Assembly: GCF_018991925.1 (NCBI RefSeq)
Contig: NW_024732238.1
Location: 8,450,642-8,514,641, forward strand
Direction: 5' to 3'
Length of the DNA: 64,000 nt
DNA from: Homarus americanus
Taxonomy: Eukaryota; Arthropoda; Malacostraca; Decapoda; Nephropidae
Position 1 is the stretch's first letter. Every line of letters begins with the position of its first letter. Under the pieces are notes generated by a model. The model was not told where the DNA came from. It was given only the letters and a program-made list of their open reading frames with translations, and did not search any database. The position numbers and the translations under genes were made by a program. Positions 21,630 to 35,162 of the stretch are shown here, in pieces.

Positions 21630-24600
21630 TGACACAGAGGCATGGTAGGTGATTCAGAGGTATAGTAGGTGACACAGGTATGGTAGGTGATTCAGAGGTA
21701 TAGTAGGTGACACAGAGGTATGGTGGGTGATTCAGAGGTATAGTAGGTGACACAGAGGTATGGTAGGTGACACAGGTATGGTGGGTGACACTGGGTATGG
21801 TAGGTGACACAGAGGCATGGTAGGTGATTCAGAGATATAGTAGGTGACACAGAGGTATGGTAGGTGACACAGGGTATGGTGGGTGACACAGAGGTATGGT
21901 AGGTGACACAGGGCATGGTGGGTGACACAGGGGTATGGTGGGTGACATAGAGGTATGGTGGGTGATACAGAGGTATAGTGGGTGACACAGAGGTATGGTG
22001 GGTGACACAGGGTATGGTGGGTGATTCAGAGGTATAGTGGGTGACACAGGGGTATGGTGGTGTGACACAGAGGTATGGTGGGTGACACAGAGGTATGGTG
22101 GGTGATACAGGGCATGGTGGGTGATACAGAGGTGCAGTGGGTGACACAGAGGTATGGTAGGTGACACAGAGGTATGGTGGGTGGAGGGTATAGTGGGTGA
22201 CACAGAGGTATGGTGGGTGACACAGAGGTATAGTGGGTGACTGGGGTATGGTGGGTGACACAGGGCATGGTGGGTGACAGGTGTGGTGGGTGACACAGGG
22301 GTATGGTGGGTGGTGGGGTGTAAGTGGGTGATACAGAGGGTGTGGGTGGGTGACTGGAGGTATGGTGGGTGACACAGGGGTTATGGTGGGTGACACAGAA
22401 TGGTGAGTTGACACAGAGGTATGGTGGGTGACATAGAGTGTGGTGGGTGATACTGAGAGGTATAGTGGGTGACACAGAGGTATTGGTGACACAGAGGTAT
22501 GGTAGGTGATTCAGAGGTATAGTAGGTGACACAGAGGTATGGTGGGTGACACAGGTGTAGTGAGGTGACACAGGTGTGGTGACACAGGAGGTATGGTGGA
22601 GGTGATACAGAGGCATGGTGGGTGCAGAGGTACAGTGGTGACACAGAGGTGTGGTAGGTGACATAGAGGTATGGTGGGTGATTCAGAGGTATGGGTAGGT
22701 GACAGAGGTATGGTGGGTGACCAGAGGCGGTAGGTGACACAGAGGTGATGGGGGGGGTAGGTGATCAGAGGCATGGTGGGTGACACAGAGGCATGGTGGG
22801 TGACACAGAGGTATGAAAGTGGAGGGCTGGGTGAGGTTACAGAGTGTGGTGGTGACACAGAGGTATGGTGGGTGATACAGATATAGTGGGTGACACAGGA
22901 GGTATGGGACACAGAGGTATGGTAGGTGATTCAGAGGCAGTGTCACGAGGTATGGTGATTACAGAGGTATGGTGGGTGACACAGAGGTATGGTGGGCAGC
23001 AGAGGTATGGTAGGTGATACAGAGGCATGGTGGGTGATACAGGAGGTGGGAGGCATGCAGAGGTATGGTGATACAGAGGCATGGGGACACAGAGGTATGG
23101 TAGGTGATACAGAGGCTTAGGTGACACAGAGGTACAGTAGGCACACAGAGGTGTGGTACACAGAGGCGTGGTGGGTGACAGAGGTATGGTGGGGTGATAC
23201 AGAGGCATGGTGGGTGATCAGGAGGTATGGTAGGTGACATAGAGGGGTATGGTGGGTGATACAGAGGTATAGTGGGTGACACAAGGAGGTATGGTGGGTG
23301 ACACAGAGGTATGGTGGGTGATCCAGATAGCAGGTACACAGAGGCATGAGGTGACACAGGGGTATGGTGAGGCATGGTAGGTGACACAGGATATAGTAGG
23401 TCACACAGGTATGGTGGGTGATACAGAGGCATGGTAAGATGTATGGCAGGCACAGAGGCATGGCAGGGTGGGTGACAGAGGTGATGGGTGGTGTTACAGA
23501 GGTGTATGGTAGGTATAGTATGGTAGGTGACACAGAGGTATGTAGGTGACACAGAGTGGGTGATTCAGAGTATAGTGGGTGACACAGAGGTATGGTAGGT
23601 GACACAGGGGATAGGGAGAGGTTGAATAGGTGCAGTAGGGTGACACAGAGGTATGGTAGGCGATACAGAGTGGTAGGTGACACAGGGGGAGGTGGGGTGA
23701 TACAGAGGCATAGTAGGGTGACACAGGGCATGTAGTGGTGACTGGCGGTATGGTGGGATACAGAGGTATGGTGATACAGAGGCATGGTAGGTGATGCATA
23801 GGCATGGTAGGGTGACATAGAGGCATGGTGGGTGACAGAGGTATGGTAGGTGACACAGAGGTGGGTAGATACAGAGGTGTGGGTAGGGTGATGGCAGAGG
23901 TATGGTGGGTGACACAGGTGAGGAGGTGATACAGAGGTGTGGGTGTGTGATACAGGAGGTATGGTAGGTGATACTATGGTATGTAGGCAACAGAGGCACA
24001 GTAGGTTGGGTGTAGGCATGGGGAGGGTGTGCACATAGCACAGTGAGACACAGAGGCATAGAGGGTAGACAGAGGTATGGTAGGTGACACAGGTATGGTA
24101 GGGAAGTGGAGGCACAGAGACACAGGTAGGTGGGTGACACGAGGTATGGTGAGGCACACAGAGTGTGAGGTGACACAGAGGCATGGGTAGATACAGAGGT
24201 ATGGTAGGGTGACACAGAGGCATGGTAGGCATGCAGAGGCTGTAGGTGACTGGGTATGGTAGGGTGACAGAGGTATGGTGGGTGATACAGAGGCATGGGT
24301 GATTACAGAGGTATGGTAGGGTGACAGCAGAGGTGGTAGGTGATACAGAGGCATGGTAAGGACATAGGAGGATGGTAGGTAACAGGTATGGTAGGTGACA
24401 CAGAGGCGGTAGATCAGAGGTGGCAGAGGTGATACAGAGGTATGGTGGGTGACACAGAGGTATGGTAGGGTGATACAGAGTGGTAGTGGGTGATACAGAG
24501 GTATGTGGTGGGTGACAGAGGCATGGTGGTAGGTGATCACAGGATGGGCAGTAGGTGACATAGATGTATGGTGGTGATTGCACAGTAGGTGGTGAGACAG

Positions 24601-25972
24601 AGAGGTGACATATGGTATGGTAGCATGGTGTGGGTGACACAGAGGTATGGCAGGCAACACAGAGGTATGGTGAGTGACACATGTATGGTAGGTGACAGAG
24701 GTATGGGTGCAGATGGCAGAGTGTAGCACAAGAGGTGTGAGGTGCACAGAGGTATGGTGATGCAGAGTGTATGGTAGGCAGTGAGGCAGTACAGAGGTAG
24801 GTGGTGTGCTAGTGATACAGAGGCATGGTAGGTGATACAGAGGTATGGTAGGTGACAGAGGCAGTAGGTGATACAGAGGTATGGTAGGTGACACAGAGGC
24901 ATGGTGACAGAGGTATGGTAGGTGACACAGAGGCATGGTAGGTGATACAGAGGTATGGTAGGGGTGACAAGAGGCATGGTAGGTGATACAGAGGATGTAG
25001 GAGGCAGAGGTATGGGTAGGTGATACAGAGGTATGGTAGGTGACACAGAGGCAAGTGGTGACACAGAGGTATGGTAGGGGTGACACGAGGCACAGTAGGA
25101 CACAGAGGCATGGTAGGTGATTCAGAGGTATAGTAGGTGACACAGGTATGGTAGGTGATTCAGAGGTATAGTAGGTGACACAGAGGTATGGTAGGTGATT
25201 CAGAGGTATAGTAGGTGACACAGAGGTATGGTAGGTGACACAGGTATGGTAGGTGACACATAGGTATGGTAGGTGACACAGAGGCATGGTAGGTGATTCA
25301 GAGATATAGTAGGTGACACAGAGGTATGGTAGGTGACACAGGTATGGTAGGTGACACAGAGGTATGGTAGGTGACACAAAGGTATGATAGGTGACAGAGG
25401 TATGGTAGGTGACACAGAGGTATGGTAGGTGATACAGGTATGGTAGGTGACACAGGTATGGTAGGTGACACAGAGGTATGGTAGGTGATACAGGTATGGT
25501 AGGTGACACAGAGGTATGGTAGGTGACACAGGTATGGTAGGTGACACAGAGGTATGGTAGGTGACACAAAGGTATGATAGGTGACACAGAGGTATGGTAG
25601 GGGACACAGGTATGGTAGGTGACACAGAGGCATGGTAGGTGACACAGGTATGGTAGGTGACACAAAGGTATGGTAGGTGACACAGGTATGGTAGGTGACA
25701 GGTATGGTAGGTGACACAGAGGTATAGTAGGTGACACAAAGGTATGGTAGGTGATACAGAGGTATGGTAGGTGACACAGGTATGGGAGGTGACATAGAGG
25801 TATGGTAGGTGACACAAAGGTATGGTAGGTGATGCAGAGGCATGGTAGGTGAAGCAGAGGTAGTGTAGGTGATACAGAGGTATGGTAGTTGACACAGAGC
25901 CATTGTAGGTGACAGAGCCATTGTAGGTGACGGAGCCATGGTAGGTGACAGCCATGGTAGGTGACACAGGTG
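21630..25972. repeat. 20-bp minisatellite array, about 4.3 kb
   Basis: Roughly 220 units built on GGTGACACAGAGGTATGGTA, with 17-bp variants lacking AGA/GG and GGTGGGTG or GGTGATTCAG variants. Units are clean at both edges (21630-21900 and 25090-25970) but full of small deletions in the middle (about 22150-25090). Minus-strand frames of 521 and 700 codons arise because the unit has no stop in any minus frame. Their repetitive Pro/Cys/His peptides are not genes. Confidence 0.97.
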
Positions 25973-26067
25973 GCCAGATATGCCAAGATTTTCCCAGGTA
26001 ATTTTATATATATCGGCATTTCCCGAGTTATACTATAATACATTCCGAGACCATATCCGTGCCGAGT

Positions 26068-26399
26068 TATGATCATGTCTTAATACAGCATAATACTGTT
26101 CAACCAGTTTAAGGAATTTGAATCATTATTTTTTTCCTTTAGAGTCTTCAAAACCTTTTCAAGTATGGAATAATTTGTGAATTATGTGCAATGTGTTTGG
26201 TTTTTTAAGTTTATTTCACCTCGCTTTATTTTTGTTGAACTTATCATTACATCACAATGTACACAATTTACAAATTATTCAATACTGTACTTGAAAGACC
26301 TTCAGGCAACTCAATAGGAAAATCGATGATAAAATTATGATATAAATTCCTTAAACTGGTTGTATTATACTGTACGTACAGCATTAAGACACGATCATA
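26068..26399. mobile_element. Foldback (long inverted repeat) element, about 330 bp
   Basis: Left-arm landmarks TATGATCATGTCTTAATAC, AACCAGTTTAAGGAATTT and AATAATTTGTGAATTATGTG reappear inverted in the right arm in mirror order (26253-26399). The arms pair imperfectly along about 125 bp each, leaving a loop of about 60 bp. No ORF is present. This could be a MITE or the source of a hairpin transcript. Confidence 0.75.
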
Positions 26400-26762
<363 letters not shown>

Positions 26763-26826
26763 AAAGAGATTTTATGGAATATAAGCTGCAGTATCAGCAA
26801 TACGTAACCGAACGAAGCCACAATGA

Positions 26827-26926
26827 NNNNNNNNNNNNNNNNNNNNNNNNNNNNNNNNNNNNNNNNNNNNNNNNNNNNNNNNNNNNNNNNNNNNNNNNNN
26901 NNNNNNNNNNNNNNNNNNNNNNNNNN
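26827..26926. other. Assembly gap (100 N)
   Basis: Exactly 100 Ns, the conventional size for a gap of unknown length. It lies at the left edge of the 22-bp minisatellite, so the true array may be longer. Confidence 0.99.
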
Positions 26927-29900
26927 CTCTCTTACAGTATCACCTTTCTGCCAGTATATACACACCTATCTCTGTAGGCCTTACCACTATCTCTGTCTAA
27001 ATATACATACCTATCTCTGTCAGTATACACACTATCTCTGTCAGTATACGTGCTTTGTCAGTATACACCTCTGTCCCGTGTCTCTGTCAGTATACACACT
27101 AACTCTGTCAGTATACGCACTATGTCAGTATACACACCACCTCTGTCAGTATACACACTATCTCTTGCAGTATACACACCATCTCTGCCAGTATACACAC
27201 TATCTCAGTCAGTATACACACCATCTCTGCCAGTAAACACACCATCTCTGCCAGTATACACACTATCTCTGTCAGTATACATACTATCTCTGTCAGTATA
27301 CGCACTATGTCAGTATACACACTATCTCTGTCAGTATACACACTATCTCTGGCAGTATACACACTATCTCTGCCAGTATACACACTATCTCTATCAGTAT
27401 ACACACTATCTCTGTCAGTATACGCACTATGTCAGTATACACACTATCTCTGTCAGTATACACACTATCTCTGGCAGTATACACACTATCTCTGCCAGTA
27501 TACACACTATCTCTGTCAGTATACACACTATCTCTGTCAGTATACACACCTAACTGCTCAATATCTCTGGCAGTATACACACTACTCTCAGGCAGTATAC
27601 ACACACTATCTCCAGTATACTATCTCTGTACAGCCTTCCACACACTATCTCTGTCAGTATACACACTATCTCAATCATTACACCATCTCTGTCAGTATAC
27701 ACACTATCTCTGTCCCAGTATACCACTATCTCTGGCAGTATACACACTATCTCTGTCATGCCACTAACTTTGTCAGGTAGCCACTATCTCTGGCAGTATA
27801 CACACTATCTCTGGCAGTATACACACCATCTCTGTCAGTATACACACTATCTCTGTCAGTATACACACTATCTCTGTCAGTATACACATTATCTTTGTCA
27901 GTATACACACTATCTCTGGCAGTATACACACTATCTCTGTCAGTATACACACTATCTCTGGCAGTATACACACCATCTCTGTCAGTATACACACCATCTC
28001 TGTCAGTATACACACTATCTCTGGCAGTATACACACTATCTCTGTCAGTATACACACTATCTCTGGCAGTATACACACTATCTCTGGCAGTATACACACT
28101 ATCTCTGGCAGTATACACACTATCTCTGTCAGTATACACACTATCTCTGGCAGTATACACACTATCTCTGTCAGTATACACTCTATCTCTGGCAGTATAC
28201 ACACTATCTCTGGCAGTATACACACCATCTCTGTCAGTATACACTCTATCTCTGCCAGTATACACACCATCTCTGTCAGTATACACACTATCTCTGTCAG
28301 TATACTATCTCTGTCAGTATACACCCATCTCTGTCAGTATACTATCTCTGTCAGTATACACTATCTCTGGCAGTATACACACCTATCTCTGTCAGTATAC
28401 ATTATCTTGTCTATACACCTCTCAGTATACACTATCTCTGTCAGTATACACATTATCTTTATTATACCACTATCTCTGGCAGTATACACTATCTCTGTCA
28501 GTATACACACTATCTCTGTCAATATACACTATCTCTGGCAGTATACACACTATCTCTGTCAGTATACACTATTCTGGCAGTATACACACTATCTCTGTCG
28601 TATACACCTATCTCGTCAGTATACACACTATCTCTGTCAGTATACCTATCTCTGTCAGTATACACACCTCTTTGTCAGACACACTATCTCTGGCAATACA
28701 CACTATCTCTGGCAGTATACATTATCTTTGTCAGTATACACCTCTGTCATATACACACTATCTCTGAGTATACACACTATCTTCTCAGTATACACTATCT
28801 TTGTCAGTATACACTATCTCGGCAGTATACACACTATCTCTGGCAGTATACACACTATCTCTGTCAGTATACACTATCTTTCAGTATACACACTATCTTG
28901 TCAGTATACACACTATCTCTGGCAGTATACACTCCTCTGTCAGTATACACACTATCTCTGGCAGTATACACACTATCTTTGTCAGTATACACACTATCTC
29001 TGGCAGTATACACTATCTCTGTGATATACACACCTTCTCTGTCGTATACACACTATCTCTGCCAGTATACACCTCTGTCAGTATACACACTATCTCTGTA
29101 TATACACTATCTCTGGCAGTATACACACTATCTCTGGCAGTATACACACTATCTCTGTCAGTATACACTATCCAGTATACACATATCTCTGGCAGTATAC
29201 ACACTATCTCTCTAGTATACACACTATCTCTGTGACATACACAATCTCTGTCAGTATACACACTATCTCTGCAGTATACACACACTATCTCTGATCTATC
29301 TCTGTCAGTAACACACTATCTCTGTCACATCTGCAGTATACACTATCTCTGTCAGTATACACTCATCTCTGTCAGTATACACACACTATCTCTGTCAGTA
29401 TACACTATCTCTGTCAGTATACACACTATCTTTGTCAGTATACACACTATTCTCCCTCAATATCTCTGCAGTATACTATCTCTGTGATACACACTATCTC
29501 TGGCAGTATACACTATCTCTGTCAGTATACACTTCTCTGCATCACTCCGCGTATCACTATCTCTGTCAGTATACCCTCACTCTACACTATCTCTGGCAGT
29601 ATACACTATATCTGTCAGTATACACACTATCTCTATACACTATCTGGCAGTAATACACACTATCTCTGTCAGTATACACACTATCTCTGGCAGCATACAC
29701 ACTATCTCTGGCAGTATACACACTCATTCTGCCAGTATACACACCATCTCTGGCAGTATACACAATTACCTTGTCAATACACACTATCTCTGGCAGTACA
29801 CACTATCTCTGTCAGTATACACACCATCTCTCTGGCAGTATACACACTATCTCTGTCAGTATACACACCATCTCTGGCATACACACTATCTCTGTCAGTA

Positions 29901-31747
29901 TACACACCATCTCTGGCAGTATACACACTATCTCTGTCAGTATACACCTATCTCTGGCAGTATACACACTATCTCTGGCAGCACACCATCTCTGTCAGTA
30001 TACACACTATCTCTCTGCCAGTATACACACCATCTCTGTCAGTATACACACTATCTCTGGCAGTATACACACCATCTCTGGCAGTATACACACTATCTCT
30101 GCGTATACAAATCTTGTCAGTATACACACTATCTCTGCCAGTATACACACCATCTCTCTGTCAGTATACACTATCTCTGTCAGTATACACACTATCTCTG
30201 TCAGTATACACACTATCTCTGTCAGTATACACACTATCTCTGTCAGTATACACATTATCTCTGGCAGTATACACACTATCTCTGGCAGTATACACACTAT
30301 CTCTGGCAGTATACACACTATCTCTCTGGCAGTATACACACTATCTGTCAGTATACACACTATCTCTGGCAGTATACACACTATCTCTGTCAGTATACAC
30401 TCTATCTCTGGCAGTATACACACTATCTGTCAGTATACACACTATCTCTGTCAGTATACACACTATCTCTGTCAGTATACACACCATCTCTGGCAGTATA
30501 CACACTATCTCTGGCAGTATACACACTCATCTCTGCAGTATACACACTAACTGTCAGTATACAACTATCTCTGGCAGTATACACACTATCTCTGTCAGTA
30601 TACACTCTATCTCTGGCAGTATAACACACTAACTTGTCAGTATACACACTATCTCTGGCAGTATACACACTATCTCTGTCAGTATACACACTATCTTGGC
30701 AGTATACACACTATCTCTGGCAGCATATCTCTGGCAGTATACACCTATCTCTGGCAGTATACACACCATCTCTGGCAGTATACACACTATCTCTGCCAGT
30801 ATACACCATCTCTGTCAGTATACACACTATCTCTGTCAGTATACACACACTATTCCTCAGTATACACACTCTCTGTCAGTATACACTCTATCTCTGGCAG
30901 TATACACTAACTGTCAGTATACACACTATCTCTGTCAGTATACACACTATCTCTGTCAGTATACACACTATCTCTGGCAGTATACACACTATCTCTGGCA
31001 GTATACACATTATCTCTGTCAGTATACACACTATCTCTGGCAGTATACACACTATCTCTGTCAGTATACACATTATCTCTGTCAGTATACACACTATCTC
31101 TGGCAGTATACACACTATCTCTGGCAGTATACACACTATCTGTCAGTATACACACTATCTCTGTCAGTATACACTCTATCTCTGGCAGTATACACACTAA
31201 CTGTCAGTATACACACTATCTCTGGCAGTATACAATCTATCTCTGGCAGTATACATACTATCTCTGTCAGTATACACACTATCTCTGTCAGTATACACAC
31301 TATCTCTGTCAGTATACACACCATCTCTGTCAGTATACACACTATCTGTCAGTATACACACTATCTCTGGCAGTATACACACTATCTCTGGCAGTATACA
31401 CACTATCTCTGTCAGTATACACACTATCTCTGGCAGTATACATACTACTATCTGGCAGTATACATACTATCTCTGTCAGTATACACACTATCTTTCAGTA
31501 TACACACTATCTCTGTCAGTATACACACTATGTCTGTCAGTATACACACTATCTCTGTCAGTATACACTATATTTCAGTATACACACTATCTTTGTCAGT
31601 AAACACACTATCTCTGGCAGTATACACTCTATCTCTGGCAGTATACACACTAACTGTCACTATACACACTATCTCTGTCAGTATACACACTATGTCTGTC
31701 AGTACACACACATCTCTGTCAGTATACACACTAACTGTCAGTATATA
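26927..31747. repeat. 22-bp minisatellite array (CAGTATACACACTATCTCTG core), about 4.8 kb
   Basis: Around 215 units of 22 bp, with the last two bases TC, GC or CC, each containing the palindrome GTATAC. Variants CACCATCTC, CACATTATC and shortened GTATACTATC units are interspersed. The stretch from about 28290 to 30000 is much noisier than 27780-28290 or 30120-31450. Long open frames on both strands are repeat artefacts. Confidence 0.97.
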
Positions 31748-31857
31748 GTATATAACAAAACCAGAAGAATCAGACAGTAGCTTCCAGCGTTGCCTTTTAT
31801 ACTGTAATATAGGCGGGCACACTACCTTGCACACTCTAGCTGACGACATAACTGAGT

Positions 31858-34214
31858 GAAGGGGGGGTGACCATAGAAGTGAGTGGGGGTGACCGTAAAG
31901 TAGGGGTGAGCAGAAGTGAGTAGGGGGTGACCGTAGAAGTGAGTGGGGGTGACCGGAGAAGTGAGGTGGGGGTGACCGGAGAAGTGAGTGGGGGGGGTGA
32001 CCGGAAGTGAGTGGAGGTGTGTGTGACCTGTAGAAGTGAGTGGGGGGTGACCAAAGTGAGTGGGGAGGTGACCGTGAAGTGAGTGGGGGTGACCGGAGTG
32101 GACCGGAGAAGGGTGGGGGCGTGACCGAGAGGAGTGGTGGGGTGACCGTGGCAGTGAGTGGGGGGTGACCGTAGAAGTGAGTGGGGGGTGACAGAGTAGT
32201 GCCCCGGAGAAGTGAGTGGGGGTTGGGCAGAAGGGTGGGGGGGTGGTGGCCGGTGAGTGGGGGGGGGGGAGTGGGGTTGACCGAAAGTGAGAGGGGGTGA
32301 CCAGGGAGTGGGGGTGACCGTAGAAGTGGTGGGGGTGACCGTGCCGTGAGGGGGTGAGTGGTGGGAGAGGTGTGTGACCACGTGGGGTGACCAGAAGGAA
32401 GGGGTGTGAGCCTAGAAGGAGTGGGGGTGTAGCAAAGGGAGTAGAAGTGAGTAGGGGGCTGCAGAAGTGAGTGAGGGTGACCCAGAAGGAGTGGGGTGCC
32501 GTGGAAGTGAGTGAGGGAAAATGCCATAGAAGTGAGTAGGGGGTGACCGTAGAAGTGAGTGAGGGGGATTACAAGTGAGTGGGGTGACTGTGGGTGTGAC
32601 TGGGGTGTGACCAGAAGTGGGTAGGGGTGTGTGACTGTAGATGTGAGGAGGGTGACCAGAAGTGTGGGGGTGTGACCGTAGATGTGGTGGGGGTGACCCA
32701 GATGGAGTGTGACAGTGAGTGACTGAGGAAGTGAGTGACGTAGATGTGAGTGGGGTGACGTAGATGTGGGGAGTGTGGCTGGGTGTGACAGGAGTAGAAG
32801 TGAGTGGGGGTGACCGTAGATGAGGGGTGTGATAAGAAGTGAGGTGTGACCACAGAGTGGGGGTGTGACCGTAGATGTGAGTGTGACCGTAGAAGTGAGT
32901 GGGGGTGAGTGAGTGGGGGTGACCGTAGAAGTGAGTGGGGGGTGACCAGAAGTGGTGGGGGGGAGTGACCGTAGGTGAGTGGGGGTGTGTGACCGTAGAG
33001 TGATGGGTGTGACCATAGAAGTGAGTGGGGGTGTGACCATAGATGTGAGGGGGAGTACTGTAGAAGGAGGGGGTGTGAACGAGAAGTGAGTGGGGTGTGA
33101 CCGTAGAAGTGAGCGAGGGTGGCGTAGAAGCGAGTGGGGGTGACCGTGAAGTGGGGGTGGGGTGTGACCGTAGAAGTGAACCGTGAGTGGGGGTGACCAG
33201 AAGTGAGTGGGGGTGACCGTAGAGCGAGGTGGGGTGTGTGACCAAGAGAAGTGGGGTGGGTGACCGCAGAAGGTGAGTGAGGGGTTGACCTGGGGGTGTG
33301 GGGGGTGTGATGTAGAAGTGAGTGGGGGTGACAGTAGAAGTGAGGGGGGGAAGTGAGTAGGGGTGAGTGGAGGGGGGGTGTGACTGTGAGTGAGGGGTGA
33401 CCGTAGAAGTGAGTGGGGTGTGACCATAGATGCTAAGTGGGGTTTGACCATCACAAAGTGAGGTGGGGTGTGAACGTGAGAAGTGAGTGGGGGGTGACCC
33501 AAAGTGAGGGTGACCATAGAAGTGAGTGACCGTAAAAGGAGGGGGAGTGACCACAGAAGGGTGTGACCGTAAAGTGAGTGGGGAGTGACCATAGAAGTCA
33601 GTGGGGAGTGTGACCGTAGGTAGTGAGTGAGTGAGGTGTCCGTGAGTGAGTAGGGGTGTGACCGTAGTGAGGGAAGAAGTGAGTAGTGGGGGTGACTGCA
33701 GTGAGTGGGGGTGTGACCATAGGTGAGTGGGGTACCGTAGTGAGTAGGGGGTGTGACTGTAGAAGGGGTGACTGTAGAAGGAGTAGGGGATGAAGTGGGG
33801 TGACTGTGCAGTGAAGTGAGTGGGGTGTGACCGTAGAAGTGTGAGTGGGGGGTGGGACCGTATAAAGTGGTGGGGTGGGACCATGAGTAAGTAGGTGGGG
33901 GTGACCGTGGGAAGGGTAGAGGGAGTGGTGGGGGTGACCGTGAGTGAGTGGTGGGTGACCGTGAAGTGGTGAGTGACCTTAGAGTGGTGGGGTGGGCCGT
34001 GGTGGTGGGGGTGACCAGTGAGTGGGGGTGCCGTGAGGGTGGGGTGCCGTGGGAGAAGTGACCGTAGAAGTGGGGGTGAGGGGGGTGACCGGTAGAGTGA
34101 GTGACCGGGTGTGGGGTGACCAGAGTGAAGTGACTGAGTGAAGACTAGTGAGTGGGGGTGACCATAGAAGTGAGTAGGGGGTGACCGTAGAAGTGGGGGG
34201 GGGAGGAGGTGACC
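31858..34214. repeat. 22-bp G-rich minisatellite array, about 2.4 kb
   Basis: Units built on GTGAGTGGGGGTGACCGTAG plus AA, with frequent small deletions and changes in G-run length. The + strand is strongly G-rich. Minus-strand frames of 607 and 674 codons across it are artefacts of the stop-free complement. Confidence 0.95.
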
Positions 34215-35162
34215 GTTGTGGGTTTCTCCAGACAAATATTAAGATCTGCACAAGACCTTACGAGTCTAAAATGAACCCATTTGAGTTCTTGGTGAGGTAA
34301 AACAGTGTTGTCAGGATTGTGGGAGGGAAACCTTACATCCGAGAGACTTAATCGTCACAGTGGGGCAACAGGCAGTCTTCATCCTTTGAGGCTCAGTAGC
34401 TTTTATCTATACACAAGAACAGTTTACTTAGCTGTGTCTTAAAATTTATGCTGTTAGAATTAACAATCTTGAAATACACCATTTGTTTTCATGATACTGT
34501 ATCTCCACCCCCCCAAAAAAATGCAATCAACTATATTTGTAGCCATAAGCAATGACTGCGAGGCTGGAAGAGTCAACAGTTCCGTGTCTTACTTTTGGCT
34601 GCGTTAGGGAGACCCTTGGTGGCAGTGCCCCGTACCTCTCGCCTCACATTTGCCAACACTTGGTTACAACTCCTGGTAATACTTTACTCCCCATCTGACA
34701 CTGAGATACCCGTAATACTTTATTCACGGATCATTTGTGTTGGTTTAAAAGGCTGGACTTTTGACGGTGATATAACTCAGGGTGAAAACTACACTGAAGC
34801 TATCACCAATAACGTGGAGACCGGCAGCTGACCAACCTACACATCCAGCGCTACTTGGTGCTCTCAGCGCGACAAATCAGTGAAGACTGTTCATTGTTCA
34901 TTCACACAGTGTGACCTACAAGTGCACCAACTTTCTCCCGACATCCTGGCCTACAACTATGAAATATATACTGTAATGGACTACCTGAAGATTCTCCAAC
35001 CAGTTTAATTCAACAAACGATTAACCACCCATAACATTATTTGGGAGGAGGAGGTTAGTTTAGCGTAAGTTTGTCTTCAGTATGGCACACCACTTGAGGG
35101 TCTACTGATGATATCGTTTCCATTAGACAAATTCTACGTTTTGACGTTGGTTTCTACGTTAT
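34215..35162. other. Unassigned region between two arrays
   Basis: A 78-codon frame at 34595-34831 (+) shows no recognisable family. No LINE or MITE structure seen. Confidence 0.45.

Noticed and set aside
21692..26076. Long minus-strand open frames (266, 521, 700 codons) rich in Pro/Cys/His
   Set aside because: They lie wholly in the 20-bp minisatellite. The unit has no stop in any minus frame, several frames are open at once, and the peptide simply cycles with a 20-residue period.
27758..31748. Open frames on both strands (up to 485 codons) with YTLSL/VCILTEI periods
   Set aside because: Translation of the 22-bp repeat. Both strands and several frames are open at the same place, so no coding selection is implied.
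31568..34235. Minus-strand frames of 674 and 607 codons (Pro/Thr/Ser/His-rich)
   Set aside because: Complement of the G-rich 22-bp array, with no domain or composition change at plausible ends.
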